NCBI GenBank assembly: GCA_039720395.1
Contig: CM077829.1
Span: forward strand, 19,431,114-19,495,113
Reading direction: 5' to 3'
Origin: Liquidambar formosana
Lineage: Eukaryota > Streptophyta > Magnoliopsida > Saxifragales > Altingiaceae
Length of the DNA: 64,000 nt
The notes beneath the pieces were generated by a model, which saw only the letters and a program-made list of their open reading frames with translations, was not told where the DNA came from and ran no database searches. The position numbers were made by a program, and so were the translations under genes. The number at the start of each line of letters is the position of its first letter. Positions within the stretch are counted from its first letter, which is position 1. Below are positions 44,975 through 58,097 of the stretch, in pieces.

Positions 44975-47900
44975 GGCTCTTTGGCTCCAGAGGCGAGAGG
45001 GTATACTATTTGTAGAAGAGAATAAGTGCTTTACAAGTTTCAACTTGTCCCTCATGAGCACAATAAATTAGTGCACATAGTAGTGTGCACATGTTTTGTT
45101 ACAATATAGGGTTATTATTAAGCTGGCACTAATTTGAGTTCCAGCAAAGAATAAACCGAAAATTGACAATTATTAGGCATAAATTTGGCTCTTCTTTGAC
45201 ACTGCTGGATTCATATATTATGATGGTTTTTGAATTTTCGTTTAATAGTTCACATCAAGTGCAGAAGCTAGCTAGCAAACAGTTTTTAGTAACATGGATT
45301 AAAACTTTCAATAATATAACACACTCAAATTTATGCGCACTTGTTGGCGTCAGCATATAAAGGGATCTAGGCAAACTGGTAATGAGTGAACGATCTTGGG
45401 TTCAAGTTTATGGAAAAGCATTGATCGATACCCATTTATTGGTATTAAGGGGAATTATGGATATAGAGGTAAATTTTATCGATTGTAAAATATAAAAATA
45501 AAGAAGAAAAAACTTATGCCCGCACATATTTGAAAGCATTGACTTTGCAATATATGAATAGATGGGTTTCTTACTGTTAGAGCACATTGGATGAACAAAA
45601 GTTTCTATCATAGAGTAACAGGCATCAATCAAGCCCACCATACATATATGAGAGAGAGTGAGAGCTCTTACTTTAATTGGTGTATGTACAATTGGAAAAG
45701 GATATGTATAGGCGAATCAAATTTTGTTCAACCACCTTTGTGATGAGAAAGTTGGTCAGATCCAAATTTGATCCATCTAGCAAAACGCTATACAATTGCT
45801 TTTTGGAATAAATGAGAAATTGATAACAAGTCTAGCACTATGTTTTTTTAAAAAGCATATACTGTGGTAGAGAATAATATTAGTTCTAATAGGTGGGATA
45901 GAACCATGTTTAATTTCTGGTGCACATACAGTATCCACACATATCACCGGCTAAGACAATTGGTTGATTTTGATTGTATCGCTGGTTCTATATCAAATAA
46001 ACAGTAATTAAAAGTAATGTCTTCCTACAAGAGGATACACATTAATAGCTAACACCAAGCAATAGCCTATACAAATCTGGAACAAAACCTGGGGAGGAGC
46101 CTATGGGTCTTGTAGGCACTATCACCTCCTGAAAAATTTGGCTCTTTTCAGGAGTGTGCTTGTATTTTGCTTCGATCCCATCACTCTATATGTTTTTTTT
46201 TTTCTTATCAGTTCTATGTGTATGTGTAGATTATGTTAACATACATATAGAACTGATAAATAAAAATTAAAATAAATAAAAATAAAACAAACAAACAAAC
46301 AGACAGACTAAAGGAGACAATGACATCCTTTCAAGCAATCTCAGGAATCTTCTTGTGGTGAGAATATTCCAAAAATATCCCAGCTTTCTATATGTTTTTT
46401 TTGGTGAGAATATTCTTGTGGTGAGAATCTTCTTGTGGTGAGAATATTCCAAAAATATCCCAGCTTCGATCCCTTCACTCTATATGTTTTTTTTTTTTAT
46501 CTTATCAGTTCTATGTGCATGTGTAGATTATGTTAACATACATATAGAACTGATAAATAAAAATAAAAATAAATAAAAATAAAACAAACAAATAGACAGA
46601 CTAAAGAGACAATGACATCCTTTCACGTAATTTCAGGAATCTTCTTGTGGTGAGAATATTCCAAAAATATCCCAACTTTCTACTTTTTCTTTTGTTCCTT
46701 CTTTTTCTGATCTTTTCTGAGCTCCTATCATGCCCTGTTGCAATGAATGGGCTTTTGAAGTAGTTGAATGATCGATGGCCAACCTGATGAGAGCCATACA
46801 GAACTAATAGCCAAAACACCAGAACTAATAGCCAGCATTGAAGATTTTTCCCAACAACGCATCACCTAGCCTGGATTCTCTTTTCCTGTAGATCTAGCGG
46901 TAAGGAGAACTTGCCTCTGCTTTGATAGGTAAGGTCATTACAAGGGTGTCCTCATTGCCTTTAAAAATAGAACTTGCTATGGCATAAAAATTGATACACG
47001 CCTCACATTCTCAAGTTTGGGACCTCTGCTATCGATTCAACTGCTACAATCAACCTAAATTGTTAGGATCCTAACCAATACACCTAAAATGCCTAGGCAT
47101 GCATTAGAGTTGTGAAAAGGTTTGGTCTTAATTCAACAAGCTCAAAGGGCATGTGCTGCTGCTGAAGTAGTCATCAACTTGGCCACTAAAATTTGGATGG
47201 AACCCTCTTTTTTTATTCGCCCTTTTTAGTGTAAGCCTGACTCTTATGCTGTGTTTGGTTGGGGAGATGGAAAGGGAGAAGGAAAGGAAAAGGGAAGGGA
47301 ATGAAAAACCCTTCCCTAGGGAAAGGAAATCTCCTTTTCTTCCTATTGTTTGGTAGGAAGGATGGAAGGGGCTTTCTTTCCTCCCTTTTTGTTTGGTAAG
47401 AAGGAAGATAAAGGAGAAGGGAAAAGGGTTAAAAGATGTATTTTACCATATTACCCTCATAGAGGAAATAAAATTTTTTTTGGGCAGTTGGGATTGATTT
47501 TTTTTTTTTTTTTTTTTTCCTCAAATAAATGAATGCAATTTTTATAGGGAGACATATTGCCGGAGAGTGGATTGTTGCTTCCACGGCACCATCACTTTAT
47601 TCATAATTTGTTATGGACTAAGTTGCCCTTCTAAGTTGCAACAGAGAAGAGTAGAAAGAGAAAATATATAGGGAGTAGAAAAAAACGAAAAGAAAGAGAA
47701 AGGGTGCTGATGGAGAAGGGTTGTTCAGCCAACAACAAAGATAAAAATAATAATGACAAGAAAAACAAAGATAATATTGATTATTAAATTTTTGTGTATA
47801 TAAAATACACCATGGTACTGAATCCGCTGAGGATAGCCCCCAAACTTTTGACTCTTTTTTTTTTTTTTTTTTTTTTTTTGCTAAAGTAACTTTTGACTTA

Positions 47901-47997
47901 TCTACATTAAGAAGTCACTACACGTAGCCGCCTCTACTTTTCTTTGCCAACCTTGCCTGCCATTATTTACATAAAGCCAAAAATGCCGCCCTTCCTC
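44975..47997. other. Intergenic region between thaumatin-like genes
   Basis: No gene is supported. It contains the duplicated palindrome block at 46206-46680, purine-rich ggaagg repeats (47260-47430) with a repeated ttgtttggtaggaagg motif, and two T runs of about 20 (around 47500 and 47855). Confidence 0.6.
46206..46680. repeat. Tandem duplication carrying a 20-bp palindrome
   Basis: A block of about 290 bp is duplicated. Each copy has a hairpin with arms TTATCAGTTCTATGTGTATG-type and complement (near 46206-46260 and 46500-46558), then a segment ending gaatattccaaaaatatccc. The latter and cttcttgtggtgagaat recur again between them. Confidence 0.7.
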
Positions 47998-48005
47998 TAT
48001 ATAAA
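47998..48005 (+). promoter_or_regulatory. TATA box of the intact thaumatin-like gene
   Basis: TATATAAA lies 62 bp upstream of the chosen ATG (48067). It falls inside a longer upstream open frame that starts at 47944, so the earlier ATGs are upstream of the likely transcript start. Confidence 0.7.
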
Positions 48006-48066
48006 CCCCTTTACTCCAATTGACTATGCACTAGTCCCCTACATATCCCAACATTATCCACCAAAC

Positions 48067-48792
48067 ATGGGCTACTTAGCCGCCTTGCTTGCCTCCTTTC
48101 TCCTATTCAATCTCATCTTCACCTCCACCAATGCAGCCACCTTCGTGATTAGCAACCAATGCCCTTACACCGTCTGGGCTGCAGCCTCACCCGGTGGTGG
48201 TCGCCGCCTTGACCGTGGCCAAAGTTGGACACTCAATGTGCCCGCCGGCACAGCCATGGCTCGCATTTGGGGCCGAACCAATTGCAACTTTGATGGCAGT
48301 GGCCGAGGCAAGTGCCAGACCGGCGATTGCGGTGGTGTCCTAGAGTGCAAAGGGTGGGGTGTGCCACCAAATACGCTAGCCGAATATGCACTCAACCAAT
48401 TTGGGAACATGGATTTCATTGACATTTCTCTCGTTGACGGCTTCAATATCCCCATGGACTTTAGCCCAACCACAGGCCGATGCCGGGGAATCAAATGCAC
48501 TGCGGATATCAATGGGCAATGCCCGGCCCAATTGAGAGCTCCAGGTGGGTGTAATAACCCTTGCACGGTTTTCAAGACGCCTGAATACTGTTGCAACAAT
48601 ATAAAGTGTGGGCCTACAAATTTTTCAAAGTTTTTCAAGGTAAGGTGCCCAGATGCTTATAGTTACCCACAGGATGATCCTTCAAGCACGTTTACTTGCC
48701 CTGGTGGGACTAATTATAGGGTTGTGTTTTGCCCTGTAGGATCTCCTCATAATTTCCCTCTAGAGATGTATGGTAGTCAGGATGTGGAGTAA
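48067..48792 (+). CDS. Thaumatin-like protein, osmotin-type (PR-5), intact
   Basis: 241 residues, single exon. Signal peptide of about 23 residues ([14 protein letters not shown]...STNA), mature start [17 protein letters not shown]. The family signature [10 protein letters not shown] is present. I count 16 cysteines in the mature part, the number that makes the family's eight disulphides. The acidic-cleft residues fall in the expected places (R in ARIWG, E in LAEYALNQ, two D in [10 protein letters not shown] in [11 protein letters not shown]). A C-terminal extension after VVFCP (18 residues, hydrophobic and acidic) resembles osmotin vacuolar-sorting tails. Family role: secreted or vacuolar defence protein against fungi and osmotic stress; no enzyme activity is implied. 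The start is set by the TATA box. The tandem pseudogene upstream shows local duplication. Confidence 0.95.
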   Translation: MGYLAALLASFLLFNLIFTSTNAATFVISNQCPYTVWAAASPGGGRRLDRGQSWTLNVPAGTAMARIWGRTNCNFDGSGRGKCQTGDCGGVLECKGWGVPPNTLAEYALNQFGNMDFIDISLVDGFNIPMDFSPTTGRCRGIKCTADINGQCPAQLRAPGGCNNPCTVFKTPEYCCNNIKCGPTNFSKFFKVRCPDAYSYPQDDPSSTFTCPGGTNYRVVFCPVGSPHNFPLEMYGSQDVE

Positions 48793-51325
48793 TTAAGGGG
48801 GCCTTTGAATTGGACCGTGAGGGTGAGGCTTCTACTATGTAATCTTTCTTCGTTTTTTTCCTTTGGGTCTTACTAATATGTAATAATTAAATAAGGTTTG
48901 TAGGCCAGTAGCCTGCTGGCCTAAGGCCTCTTCTATCCTCTTTAAAGGGGGAAGATCTTTGTTTCGAGTAGTGGAGGAGTATATGTATTAATTATATGTG
49001 ATGTTATTATCTATTAATGAAAAAAAAAAAAAAAGAAAGAAAAAGAAAATGGTTTGTTTGTATTTTGTTGTGGTCTGTTCTTGCAAAAACGCAAGAGAAA
49101 TGTGAGTGACAAAATACATTGAGTAGCTACTTTAGCCATAATATCAAGCAGCATTGTTCATCTTTTCATAACTAAAATTGATCGACGGCTCGGCGCCTAG
49201 TGTATATTAGAAGAGAGTCCCGGGCAATGTTTGAGCATGCATGGTCATGTGAGGTCGCATCAGATTTAATTTGCATCCTGCATAGCGCATTGATCAATCT
49301 GCATGTTTCGATTCAGGCGTAATTAATTAAGTTGTTTCTTGCAGTTAATATACTACTTGAAGCTCAAACCGAATGGCAATTAGCTTAGCTATTATAGTAT
49401 CATGTATGTTGTCATCGAATATTGCAAACCCAACTGAAAAAACTCCTATAAGCATCACAAGCAATAGAGATTACTTAGCCAAATTGCTTCAAGCTGTACG
49501 GATTGGATAATGAAATGGGTTGGCAAGCAAGCATTCCTAGCCTGCTTGTAATTCATGACCAAATTAGAAATAAACTTAGTCCATAGATCGAGGTGCACAT
49601 TGAAATAAACCACTTGAACCACCTTCCATTGGTGACCCTTTTTAAGATGCTGAATGGCTCTTTTTCCCTTGGCTTTTTTCCCTTCTCTCTCTCTCTCTTT
49701 TTTGGGTTCTTTATTAATAAAAAAAAGGTTAGGGGATGGGTGGCAAGTTAAGCTATATCAACGGTCATCCAGAAAGCAAAGTGGATGTGGCTCTCTTGAG
49801 GTGGCCTCCTCAAAACAATGTACTAAATTATTTTTTTGGTGCATCATTTTGAGGGTAGAAATAATAGGAGTTTTGTGAAAATTTAGGGTTCTGATCATTC
49901 AAATATTTTGCCATTTTTAATGGCAAATATATTGCGTTTTTTCCTAGTTTGAAATTTTAATTATGTTTTCATGAATTATTTTTTGTATAACTTGCTAAGA
50001 AAGTCTAATGAGCTTCGTTTTCACATTTTTGGTTTAGAGGGGCCCTTAAATGTGACTGGATTGAATTAAAGTAGCTTTTTCAGCTCAGGATTAAAAAAAT
50101 TTGGAGTCCCAAAGTTGACTGATAAGGGTGGCCGGCCGGGTCTGCCCTGATGTTTGACATGTGCACACCACAATTGAATGTTACTTAAAAATAGCAATGC
50201 TTTAACATGCGTAATCATGACACCGATAAGGTCACAACTAATCTTGATAGGTGCCACTTTTTACCCAACTCGGTATCCAGAAGAAATATGCATCAAGCTA
50301 AGTAACACAGATATGAACACGCAACATGGTTACGATATAATAAAAATATGTTAACATAGTAAATTTTTAAAATTTATTATATAATATGGTAAATATATGT
50401 TATTAATAAAATGTATATTTTATATATATAGCTAGATAATATCTTAAAACTTCACATCCATCATTCAAAATATATCTTTTATATTATTTTTGGAAATTGC
50501 AGTAGAGTTTTTTATTGATAAAATAGGACAAAAAGAAAAAATGTAGAAAATTAAAAAGACAAAAAAAGATGGAAGAAAGAGATATAATATCAGAAAAGTG
50601 TCGTATCCGATATGTGTCCGTGTAACGGCACTTGTAGAGAAGTGTCCCTACTTCCTAGACACCAAATTACTTGCTTACCATTGTAGGATAATTTTTTTTT
50701 CAATCTCAGTTTTAGGTGTTTTTTTTTTCTTTTTTTTAAATAAAAATTATGCTGTACCTCAAATATTACTAGCAAACAAGGGTTTTTTTTCCTAAAAAGT
50801 AGTAATAATAATTCTACATGAGGTTTTAGTAGTCACGTTCCTTTATGTGTATTTAGAGAAAAAAAGAGAAAAAAAACAAACAAACAAATTAAGAGTTAGG
50901 ATTATGAGAAAAATTATTGTCTATTTAACATTTTTTATTAATTAAATATTTTATCATGTTCATTTGCCCGAGTTTCACCCTATATATAATATATATAATA
51001 CAGAATGACTTTTCTCTCATTGGTGCGGCTTAAGTGGTGGTGGCCCTCTAACCCTTCTTTGATATATGATCTGAAGTGATTCAAAAAAAATCAAATCATA
51101 ACAATTTCAATAATGTATTAAATAATTAAAATTTCTTCTCAACTGTTACATTTGTATTTACAACGTTCTTCCTCTGTCCTTCTCAACTTTTTAAACCTAA
51201 TTAAATCTAAATTATATATGGATTTACTCATTGTATTTCATATACCATTATTATGAGTTAAATTATTGTCTCATTAATTATTCCAATATATTTAATTAAT
51301 GAATGATTATTTTAAATGATTAAAT
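48793..51325. other. Intergenic, AT-rich
   Basis: 3' flank of the thaumatin-like gene, with several taataa-like poly(A) signals and an A tract at 49020-49034. The rest is AT-rich with no supported gene, ending at element C's target duplicate atatg (51326-51330). Confidence 0.6.
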
Positions 51326-51330
51326 ATATG

Positions 51331-52130
51331 TGTGTGGGATATTTATGAAAAGCAAATGAAACCGCGACACGTGTATGCTCTCGGTAACGAGTTCGGGTTA
51401 CCCTATTCCCTCGGTTACTTGTAACCGCCCTCGGGCAAGCACGTCCTCGGGGCATCCGAGCCCTCGGGCCTACCTGCCTTCGGGGCAAATGGGCCCTCGG
51501 GCCTTGATGTCCTCGGTTCGTGTCACCTTCGGGCAGGCGCGCCCTCGGTCAAATGAACTCCTTCGGGCCACACGAGCACATGTCCTTCACGTGCGCCGAA
51601 TTTGTCTTACCTCCCAAATCCGACAGAGGAAATCAGGCCGGGAGCAGAGCACGCTCCTGGGAACCGATTCAGGGGTAAGACTGTCAACGGTCAGGCCTGT
51701 AACCCCGAAAGATCCGCGATCTGGTCTGAAACCCCTATCTAACCATGGTTAGCTCGGAACCCTAAATTGACCGCGGTCAGGTCAGGGCGTTGGTCCAATC
51801 CGAAACCTAGCACTTGTCTATAAAAGGAACACTATTCATGCCAAGGAAGGTAAGTTCCTCTAGCACAAAAACCCTAGAAATTCTCCTCTCTCTCTCTCTT
51901 TTTCCCTCAGAGACTGACTTGAGCGTCGGAGGGTTTTAGACCGGGAAACCCCCGGTCTCCCCTGACAATCCTCTTTGATTTCAGGTCCCCGTTCTACGCA
52001 ACACATAGCTCTCCTGTTCATCGATAAGGCCCCGCATTCCCTCACTACCGCGAGCCATCTCAATCCCTACGACCCGACCGGACCACTCCTTCAAAGCGTT
52101 CCGCCGACTGTCCGGATTTTTCCCCGTACA
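51331..52130 (+). repeat. 5' LTR of element C
   Basis: TGTGTGGG...CCCGTACA, 800 bp. GC-rich U3 with about a dozen CCTCGG/CTTCGG motifs between 51379 and 51570, a CCAATC box (51794-51800) and TATA box TATAAAAG (51819-51826). The open frame at 51375-51752 is also open in the other LTR, but I do not regard it as a gene. Confidence 0.94.
51819..51826 (+). promoter_or_regulatory. TATA box of element C's LTR
   Basis: TATAAAAG with a CCAAT motif about 25 bp upstream. The same sequence is at 62067-62074 in the 3' LTR. It would drive the gag-pro-pol transcript. Confidence 0.65.
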
Positions 52131-52133
52131 GTT

Positions 52134-52151
52134 TGGCGCCGTCTGTGGGAA
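52134..52151 (+). other. tRNA primer binding site of element C
   Basis: TGGCGCCGTCTGTGGGAA, three bases after the LTR. The first nine bases match what I recall of plant tRNA-Asp; the rest fits less well, so the tRNA is uncertain. It differs from the primer site of A and B. Confidence 0.6.
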
Positions 52152-52208
52152 TCGAGCAAGAGGCATTTGCGCTCGCCTTCGCTTGAGCTTGTGTTCCCTC
52201 TCTTACAA

Positions 52209-53720
52209 ATGGCGGGGCGAACTAGGTCCGGGGCGACGTACGCTGGGCCAGAAATAAATGGAGCAAGTGTAGTGCTCCCACCACCACCGGCTGGGCGTCC
52301 CCCGGCAAGCGCTACCTTCATCGGGGAAACCAGCAGGCCGGTGGAGCAAACCCAGATGCAAGAAGTCCAGGCCGCGTATGAGCGGGCTGTCGCGGAGCAC
52401 TCCAACCCGGAAGCGATCACCGCCGTAGTCGCAATGCTCCAAGCACGGCTAGACGAGGCGAATTGTGAGAAGCTCGTCCTAGAGCAAGAGTATCTCAATC
52501 TAAAAGAGCGCAGCCGCCAGCAAGCCTCCCCCCACCACGTCCGAATCACAACGGAGGACGGTGGCGACAAGCGAAACTATACCTCTTACCCCGCTGAATC
52601 CCGGCCATGGCGGCGTAGAATATTTGTCCAAGAGAGGCGGTTTGAAAGAGGCGAGGATCAAAGCTACAGGAAGTTGAAGAGTAAGGTTGAACGCCAGAGA
52701 ACTGACGGGGGACGGGTGCATGACTCTTCCTCAAAAGTCGTCACTGGAGCGAGTTCTAGTCGAGTTAGGCGGACCCCCCGGGAGGATAACCAAGGTCGGA
52801 GAGGAAGCGAGCGGCGCTCCGAGATGTCGGCTCTGAAGGCCAACCGGAGGGATAGGGAGCGTTACGAGACAGTTGAGGGCTCGGCAGAGCCAAGTCGATA
52901 TAGGAGAAACTCTCGAGAGGAGAGGAGGAGGAGGATTGGAGATCTAACCTCGGACGAATTCGCAAGGAAGATCCGAGAAGAGATCAAGATAATGAAGGAG
53001 CTGGTGCGGCCGACGCCGAATTATTTGCGAGTGGGAAAGTCTCCCTTCGCAAGCTGGATCCAAACCACGCCAACCCCAAAGAATTATAGTGCAGTCACTT
53101 TCACTCCTTACTCCCCGATAACGGATCCCGACTACCATTTGACGTACTATGTCCAAAAAATGTCCCTCTATATTGACAACGAGGGCTTCATGTGTAAAAT
53201 CTTCCCGATGAGCCTTGGGGAAATTGCTCTGAGGTGGTGGGCAAAGATTCCAGAAAAATCAATCCGAAGATGGGATGACCTGGTCAAGCTCTTTCGGGAT
53301 CGATTTATCACAAGCAAAAAGTACGCCAAGACCATGCAGAACCTGTACGAGATGAGGCAGGGGACGGAGGAGCCCTTGCGAGATTATTCCCAGAGATTCT
53401 GGGAGCTTTACACCGAGATCGAGGAACCAGACGAGCGAAGCGCTCTCGACATCTTCAGACGAGGACTGATTCGATCCTCTCGGTTGTTCGAGCATCTCAC
53501 CCTCGACCCGCCATCCAGCATCGGAAAGCTACTTGATCGGGTACAGAGGTACATACGACTCGACGATGCTTTTCGGATGGCCAAGCAAACCGAGCAGGCG
53601 GACAAGAGAAAAGATAAGAATCCCCGAGCTGAGCTGACCGAGCAAGGGACGACCGAGCAAAACATGAACCAACAAGAGACAAGGTACCAGCAAATCCAAA
53701 TCAAGCAGCCCTCACTGTTT
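52209..53720 (+). pseudogene. gag: gag of element C (frameshift at its end)
   Basis: Starts at ATG 52209 (MAGRTRSGATYAG), the first ATG after the primer site with good coding; an earlier in-frame ATG lies in the LTR. Charged, Arg-rich N-terminal region, then the retrotransposon gag domain (PFASWIQ..., ALRWWAKIPEKSI, LVKLFRDRF, EPLRDYSQRFW). Near 53700 a base change shifts the frame, and the zinc knuckle is found in the other frame. The product would form the virus-like particle. Confidence 0.88.
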
Positions 53721-54613
53721 TCACAATGCCAATCTACAGACTCTTGCGGATCGTCGAAAATAAAGACTTCTTTGAAAAACCAAGGCCGATGGGCGGAGAC
53801 CCCGAAAGGAGGAACAAAAAGTGGTTTTGCGAATACCATAAAGATCACGGCCATAAGACTGAAGACTGCAAAACCTTAAAGCATAACCTGGAGACCTGGG
53901 CAAAAGCCGGACACTTGAGTGAGTTCATAGTTAAGAACGACGATCGGAAAAGGCCCGAGGATAAGAAAATCGAGAAACCAAGGACTGAGACCGAGGGGTA
54001 TACCGTCTTGGGAGCCATCGACGTAATCAGCGGAGCGTATGACAGGGCTTCGGTCTCTATAAACGCCCTTCGAGCCCAATATCAGAAAGCCTCCCACCTT
54101 CGGGAGGTGTTCGAAGTAAAATCAGAACCAACGCTCGTGGCTGAGAGGGGGAAGGACGATTTGAGCTCCGCCCTATTCTTCGGGAGAGATTATCCGACCG
54201 CGGAAACACACCATCCCCACAATGACGCCCTGATAGTCCAAATGATGATCGCGAATTACGACGTGGGGAAAGTCTATGTCGACAACGGAGCCTCGGTTAA
54301 TGTCATGTTCAAAAAACTCTTCGACCAGTTAGGGTTGAAAAAGGACGATCTCTCCCTGAGTAATTTGAGCTTGAAAGCATTTAACGGGAATCTTTCTTAC
54401 CCTCTCGGGCAGGTCGCACTGGTCGTCCGAACCGGCCCAGTCCAGACCATTCAGCACTTTGTCGTTCTAGAAGAGCGATCAGCATACAACGTGATCATGG
54501 GAAGGCCCTGGCTCCACGCCATCGAAGCAGTTCCCTCCACTTACCACCAATCCGTCCGCTTCCCGGGACCTGAAGGCATAATGGAACTCCGCGGAAACCA
54601 AGCCGTAGCCTGA
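53706..54613 (+). pseudogene. pro: Zinc knuckle and aspartic protease of element C
   Basis: The frame continues gag after the shift: knuckle CEYHKDHGHKTEDC, then a linker, then protease VYVDNGASVNVMF with the flap/second half YNVIMGRPWLH. It ends at TGA 54611-54613, which lies in frame with pol and looks like a CGA-to-TGA change. So C, unlike A and B, probably had one continuous polyprotein and no intron here. Confidence 0.85.
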
Positions 54614-57600
54614 AAATGTTTTATGTATGAACTTACAGGTCACACTCTGTCGTCGGCGGCTAAGAAGAAGGAAAAGAGCAACGTTCGGACCGAAATGATG
54701 GAAGACTGCTCCGTCGAATCGAAGAAATCTAAAAGGGACATCGACCCATTATAGCAATTAAAGCACAGTCGGCTCGGGGTTGAAGATACTCTACTCGAGC
54801 CCGACGACCGAACGGGTGAAGAGCTCCGCAAGATGATCATTGATGAGAAATGTCCCGAACGATACTTTCTTCTCGGGAGCTCTCTCTCGGAGGAGGAAGC
54901 GTCGGAGTTGTTTCAGTTCTTGAAGAAAAACGCTGATGTGTTTGCTTGGTCGCCACATGAGATGCCAAGAATTGATCCGAGCATAGTCCAACACAGGCTT
55001 AGAGTGAATCCGAGCTCCAAGCCTGTCGCCCAAAAGCAGAGGAGGTTGTCCGATGACCGAGCTCGGGCCATAAACGAGGAGGTAAAGAAACTTTCGAAAG
55101 CCGGATTCATACGGGAAGTAATGTACCCGACATGGCTCGCCAACCCAGTCTGTGTCAGGAAGAAGAATGGCGAATGGAGAATATGTGTTGATTTCACGGA
55201 CCTAAACAAAGCCTTCCCGAAGGATAGCTTCCCACTGCCAAAGATCGACCAAGTCATAGACTCGATCGCTGGCTACGCTCGATTGAGCATCTTCGACTCC
55301 TTTTCCGGATACCATCAGGTGCCGATGGCGGAAGAAGATCAAGAGAAAACAGCATTTATCACCCCGACCGGCACGTATTGCTACAAAGTGATGCCCTTCG
55401 GTCTCAAAAACGCCGGGGCAACATATCAGCGACTCGTCTCTCGAATGTTCGAAGGACTAATTGGGAAGAATTTGGAAGCTTACGTCGATGACACCATCGT
55501 AAAAAGCTCGGATGAGTGCGACCACATAGCTAACCTTGCCGAGGCTTTTGAAAGATTGCGGCGATTCGGGATGAAACTCAATGCTAAGAAAAGCTCTTTC
55601 GGGGTGCGGTCGGGAAAGTTCCTTGGACACTTGGTTACTCGACGAGGGATTGAAGCAAACCCCACGAAGATAGAGGCATTGCGATCACTAAAGGAACCGA
55701 GCACATACCGAGAGGTTCAGCGGCTGAACGGAATGATCGCAGCACTCGGGGCGCTTTATCTCACGATCCTCGGACAAGTGTCAACCCTTCTTCCAGGCTC
55801 TAAAGAAGAAGAAAACAAAGCACATTTGGACGGAGGAATGCCGAGTCGCCTTGAAGAGTTTAATAAGACATTTGGAAAGCCCTCCTGTCTTATCGAAACC
55901 AAGACACGGAGAGCCATTGTTCTTATACCTAGCAGTTTCCCAACACGCGGTCAGTGCCGTCGCGATCCGAGAGGATGGGAAAGAGCAAAGACCTGTGTAT
56001 TACGTAAGTAAGACCTTACTTGATGCCGAAACAAGGTACTTGCCTCTCGAGAAGATTGCCCTAGCACTCCGAACAGCTTCGAGAAAGCTCTGACACTATT
56101 TTCAAGCACACACCATCATTGTCCTAACGAACCAACCCCTAAAAGATGTACTTCGGAAACCCGACCTTTCCGGAAGAATCTCTAAATGGGGGATCGAACT
56201 AGCGACATTTGATATACAGTTCAGACCAAGGACGGCAATAAAGGGGCAAATCTTAGCCGACTTCGTTGCTGAGTTTACTGATCGTAGCAGCGAGCAAGAT
56301 GAGTCAAACCAAAGTTCGCCCGAACGTTTGGATACCTCCTCCTCGGCCGAACTCGGGGGCGAGGATAGTAGGAGATGGGAGCTGTACGTCGACGGGGCCT
56401 CGAACAATCGGGGGGCAGGAATCAGGATTGTCCTCCGATCCCCGACAGGCGAAGTTCTAAAAAGCGCCATCAGATTGCAGTTCTCCGCCTCAAACAATGA
56501 GGCCGAGTACGAGGCCACTCTAGCAGGACTGAGGCTTGCCCTAGCATTATCGGTAACCAAGTTAAATCTTTTCAGTGATTCTCAACTGGTGGTTCAACAG
56601 CTGAACGGTGAATATGAGGCTCGGGACGAAAGGATGAAAGCTTACGTCGAGCTCACCAAGAAGCTTATTTCGAATTTCGAAAGCGTTTGCATCCAACAAC
56701 TTATCCGAGAACGGAACAAGCACGCAGACGCGCTAGCATCTCTCGCGTCGGCACTGGAAACGGAATCCCGAAGAACAATTAATATCGAAACTATCCGTGC
56801 CCCAAGCATAGAACCGAGCCCGAAAGTTAACGAAATTGTCGAACTTGGTCCAAGCTGGATGGACGAAATAATTGAATATCTCAAAAATGATGTCCTTCCT
56901 GAAGATCACCATCAGAAACACCGGATCAGGGTTAAATCGGCGCGATTCTGGCTCTCCCCAAAAGGCTTGCTATACAGACGATCTTTCACCGGAGCGTATT
57001 TGAGGTTCGTTCATCCGAATGAAGTAGAAGGAGTCCTGCAAGAACTCCATGATGGAAGTTGTGGAGGTCATGCTGGGGGACGCTCGCTGGCGCACCGAGC
57101 AATAACGCACGGCTACTGGTGGCTGTATATGCAAAAGGATGCCTTGAAGTACACCCGGAAATGCCCAAACTGTCAATTCTTCTCGGATAAAATCCACCGA
57201 CCGGCAAGAAACCTGCATCCTTTATCAAGCCCTTGGCCCTTTGCAAAATGGGGCCTTGATTTGGTCGGACCGCTCCCCCGAGCGAGCGGCAATAGGAGAT
57301 ACCTCGTCGTCGCAACCGACTACTTCACAAAGTGGGTGGAGGCCGCTGCCCTAGCCTCCATCAGGGACTCGGATATTATCAGTTTCCTTTGGGAAAACAT
57401 CTTCACGAGATTTGGGGTTCCCCAAGCGTTCATCTCGGATAACGGCACTCAATTTGAGAGTCGAAGAACTCAAGAGTTCTGCGCACAATTCGGAATGAAG
57501 TTCTTCTACGCTAGTCCGAGTTATCCGCAATCAAATGGGCAAGCAGAAGCGACAAATAAAGTAATTGTAAAAGGAATCAAGAAAAGGCTGAAGAAAGCAA

Positions 57601-58097
57601 AAGGGAGGTGGCCCGAGGAGCTTCATGCGGTCCTATGGGCATATAGGACGACCCCCCGAAGGTCGACAAACGAAACCCCTTTTGCACTCGCTTTCGGGAC
57701 AGAGGCAGTCATCCCAGCAGAGATGGAGTATCCGACTCTAAGAACAGAAGAACTCAGTTAGGAACAGGACGAAGAGAACATGGCGCGCGAGCTTGACTTA
57801 GCCGAAGAAAGAAGAGGTGAAGCAATGATCCGAATGGCGATCTATCAACAAGAACTCCGGAAGTATTATGAGAGGAAGATTAGCCCTCGAGAGTTTAAAG
57901 TTGGCGATCTCGTCCTCAGAAAAGTAAACTTGGGAACTCGGGACCCAAAGGAAGGAAAACTCGGGGCAACCTGGGAAGGCCCCTATGAAGTCATCGCTGT
58001 CGGAGAGAAGGATTCTTATGATCTAAAGCATTGTGAAGACAATAGGGACCTACCAAGGTCGGTAAACGTGTCAAACCTTAGAATGTTCCACAAATGA
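54614..58097 (+). pseudogene. pol: pol of element C: RT, RNase H, second RNase H, integrase (broken)
   Basis: Linker with an in-frame TAG near 54755, then RT (RICVDFTDLN, PFGLKNAGATYQ, YVDD in LEAYVDDTIV). A frameshift near 55745 follows, then the RNase H/connection part (55851-56093, ending in TGA). Next come a second archaeal-type RNase H (LYVDGASNNRGAG), an integrase zinc finger (CPNCQFF) and core (GLDLVG, ISDNGTQF, GQAEATNK), a TAG at 57759-57761, and the C-terminal region (WEGPYEVIAV) to 58097. Dual RNase H places it in the Tat lineage. Not functional as it stands. Confidence 0.9.

Noticed and set aside
47944..48066. Longer N-terminus for the intact thaumatin-like gene
   Set aside because: The extra codons cover the TATA box and put the signal peptide in the middle of the protein; the ATG at 48067 gives a normal product.
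48165..48638. 157-codon minus-strand frame under the thaumatin-like gene
   Set aside because: It is a shadow of a well-conserved plus-strand gene.
51375..51752. 125-codon frame present in both LTRs of element C
   Set aside because: It overlaps the CCTCGG array and precedes the TATA box; differences between copies show no bias to silent sites.
54614..54650. A gag-pro/pol intron in element C (gtagcc to ttacag)
   Set aside because: It would be only about 35 nt, and reading through gives a continuous frame after a simple CGA-to-TGA change.
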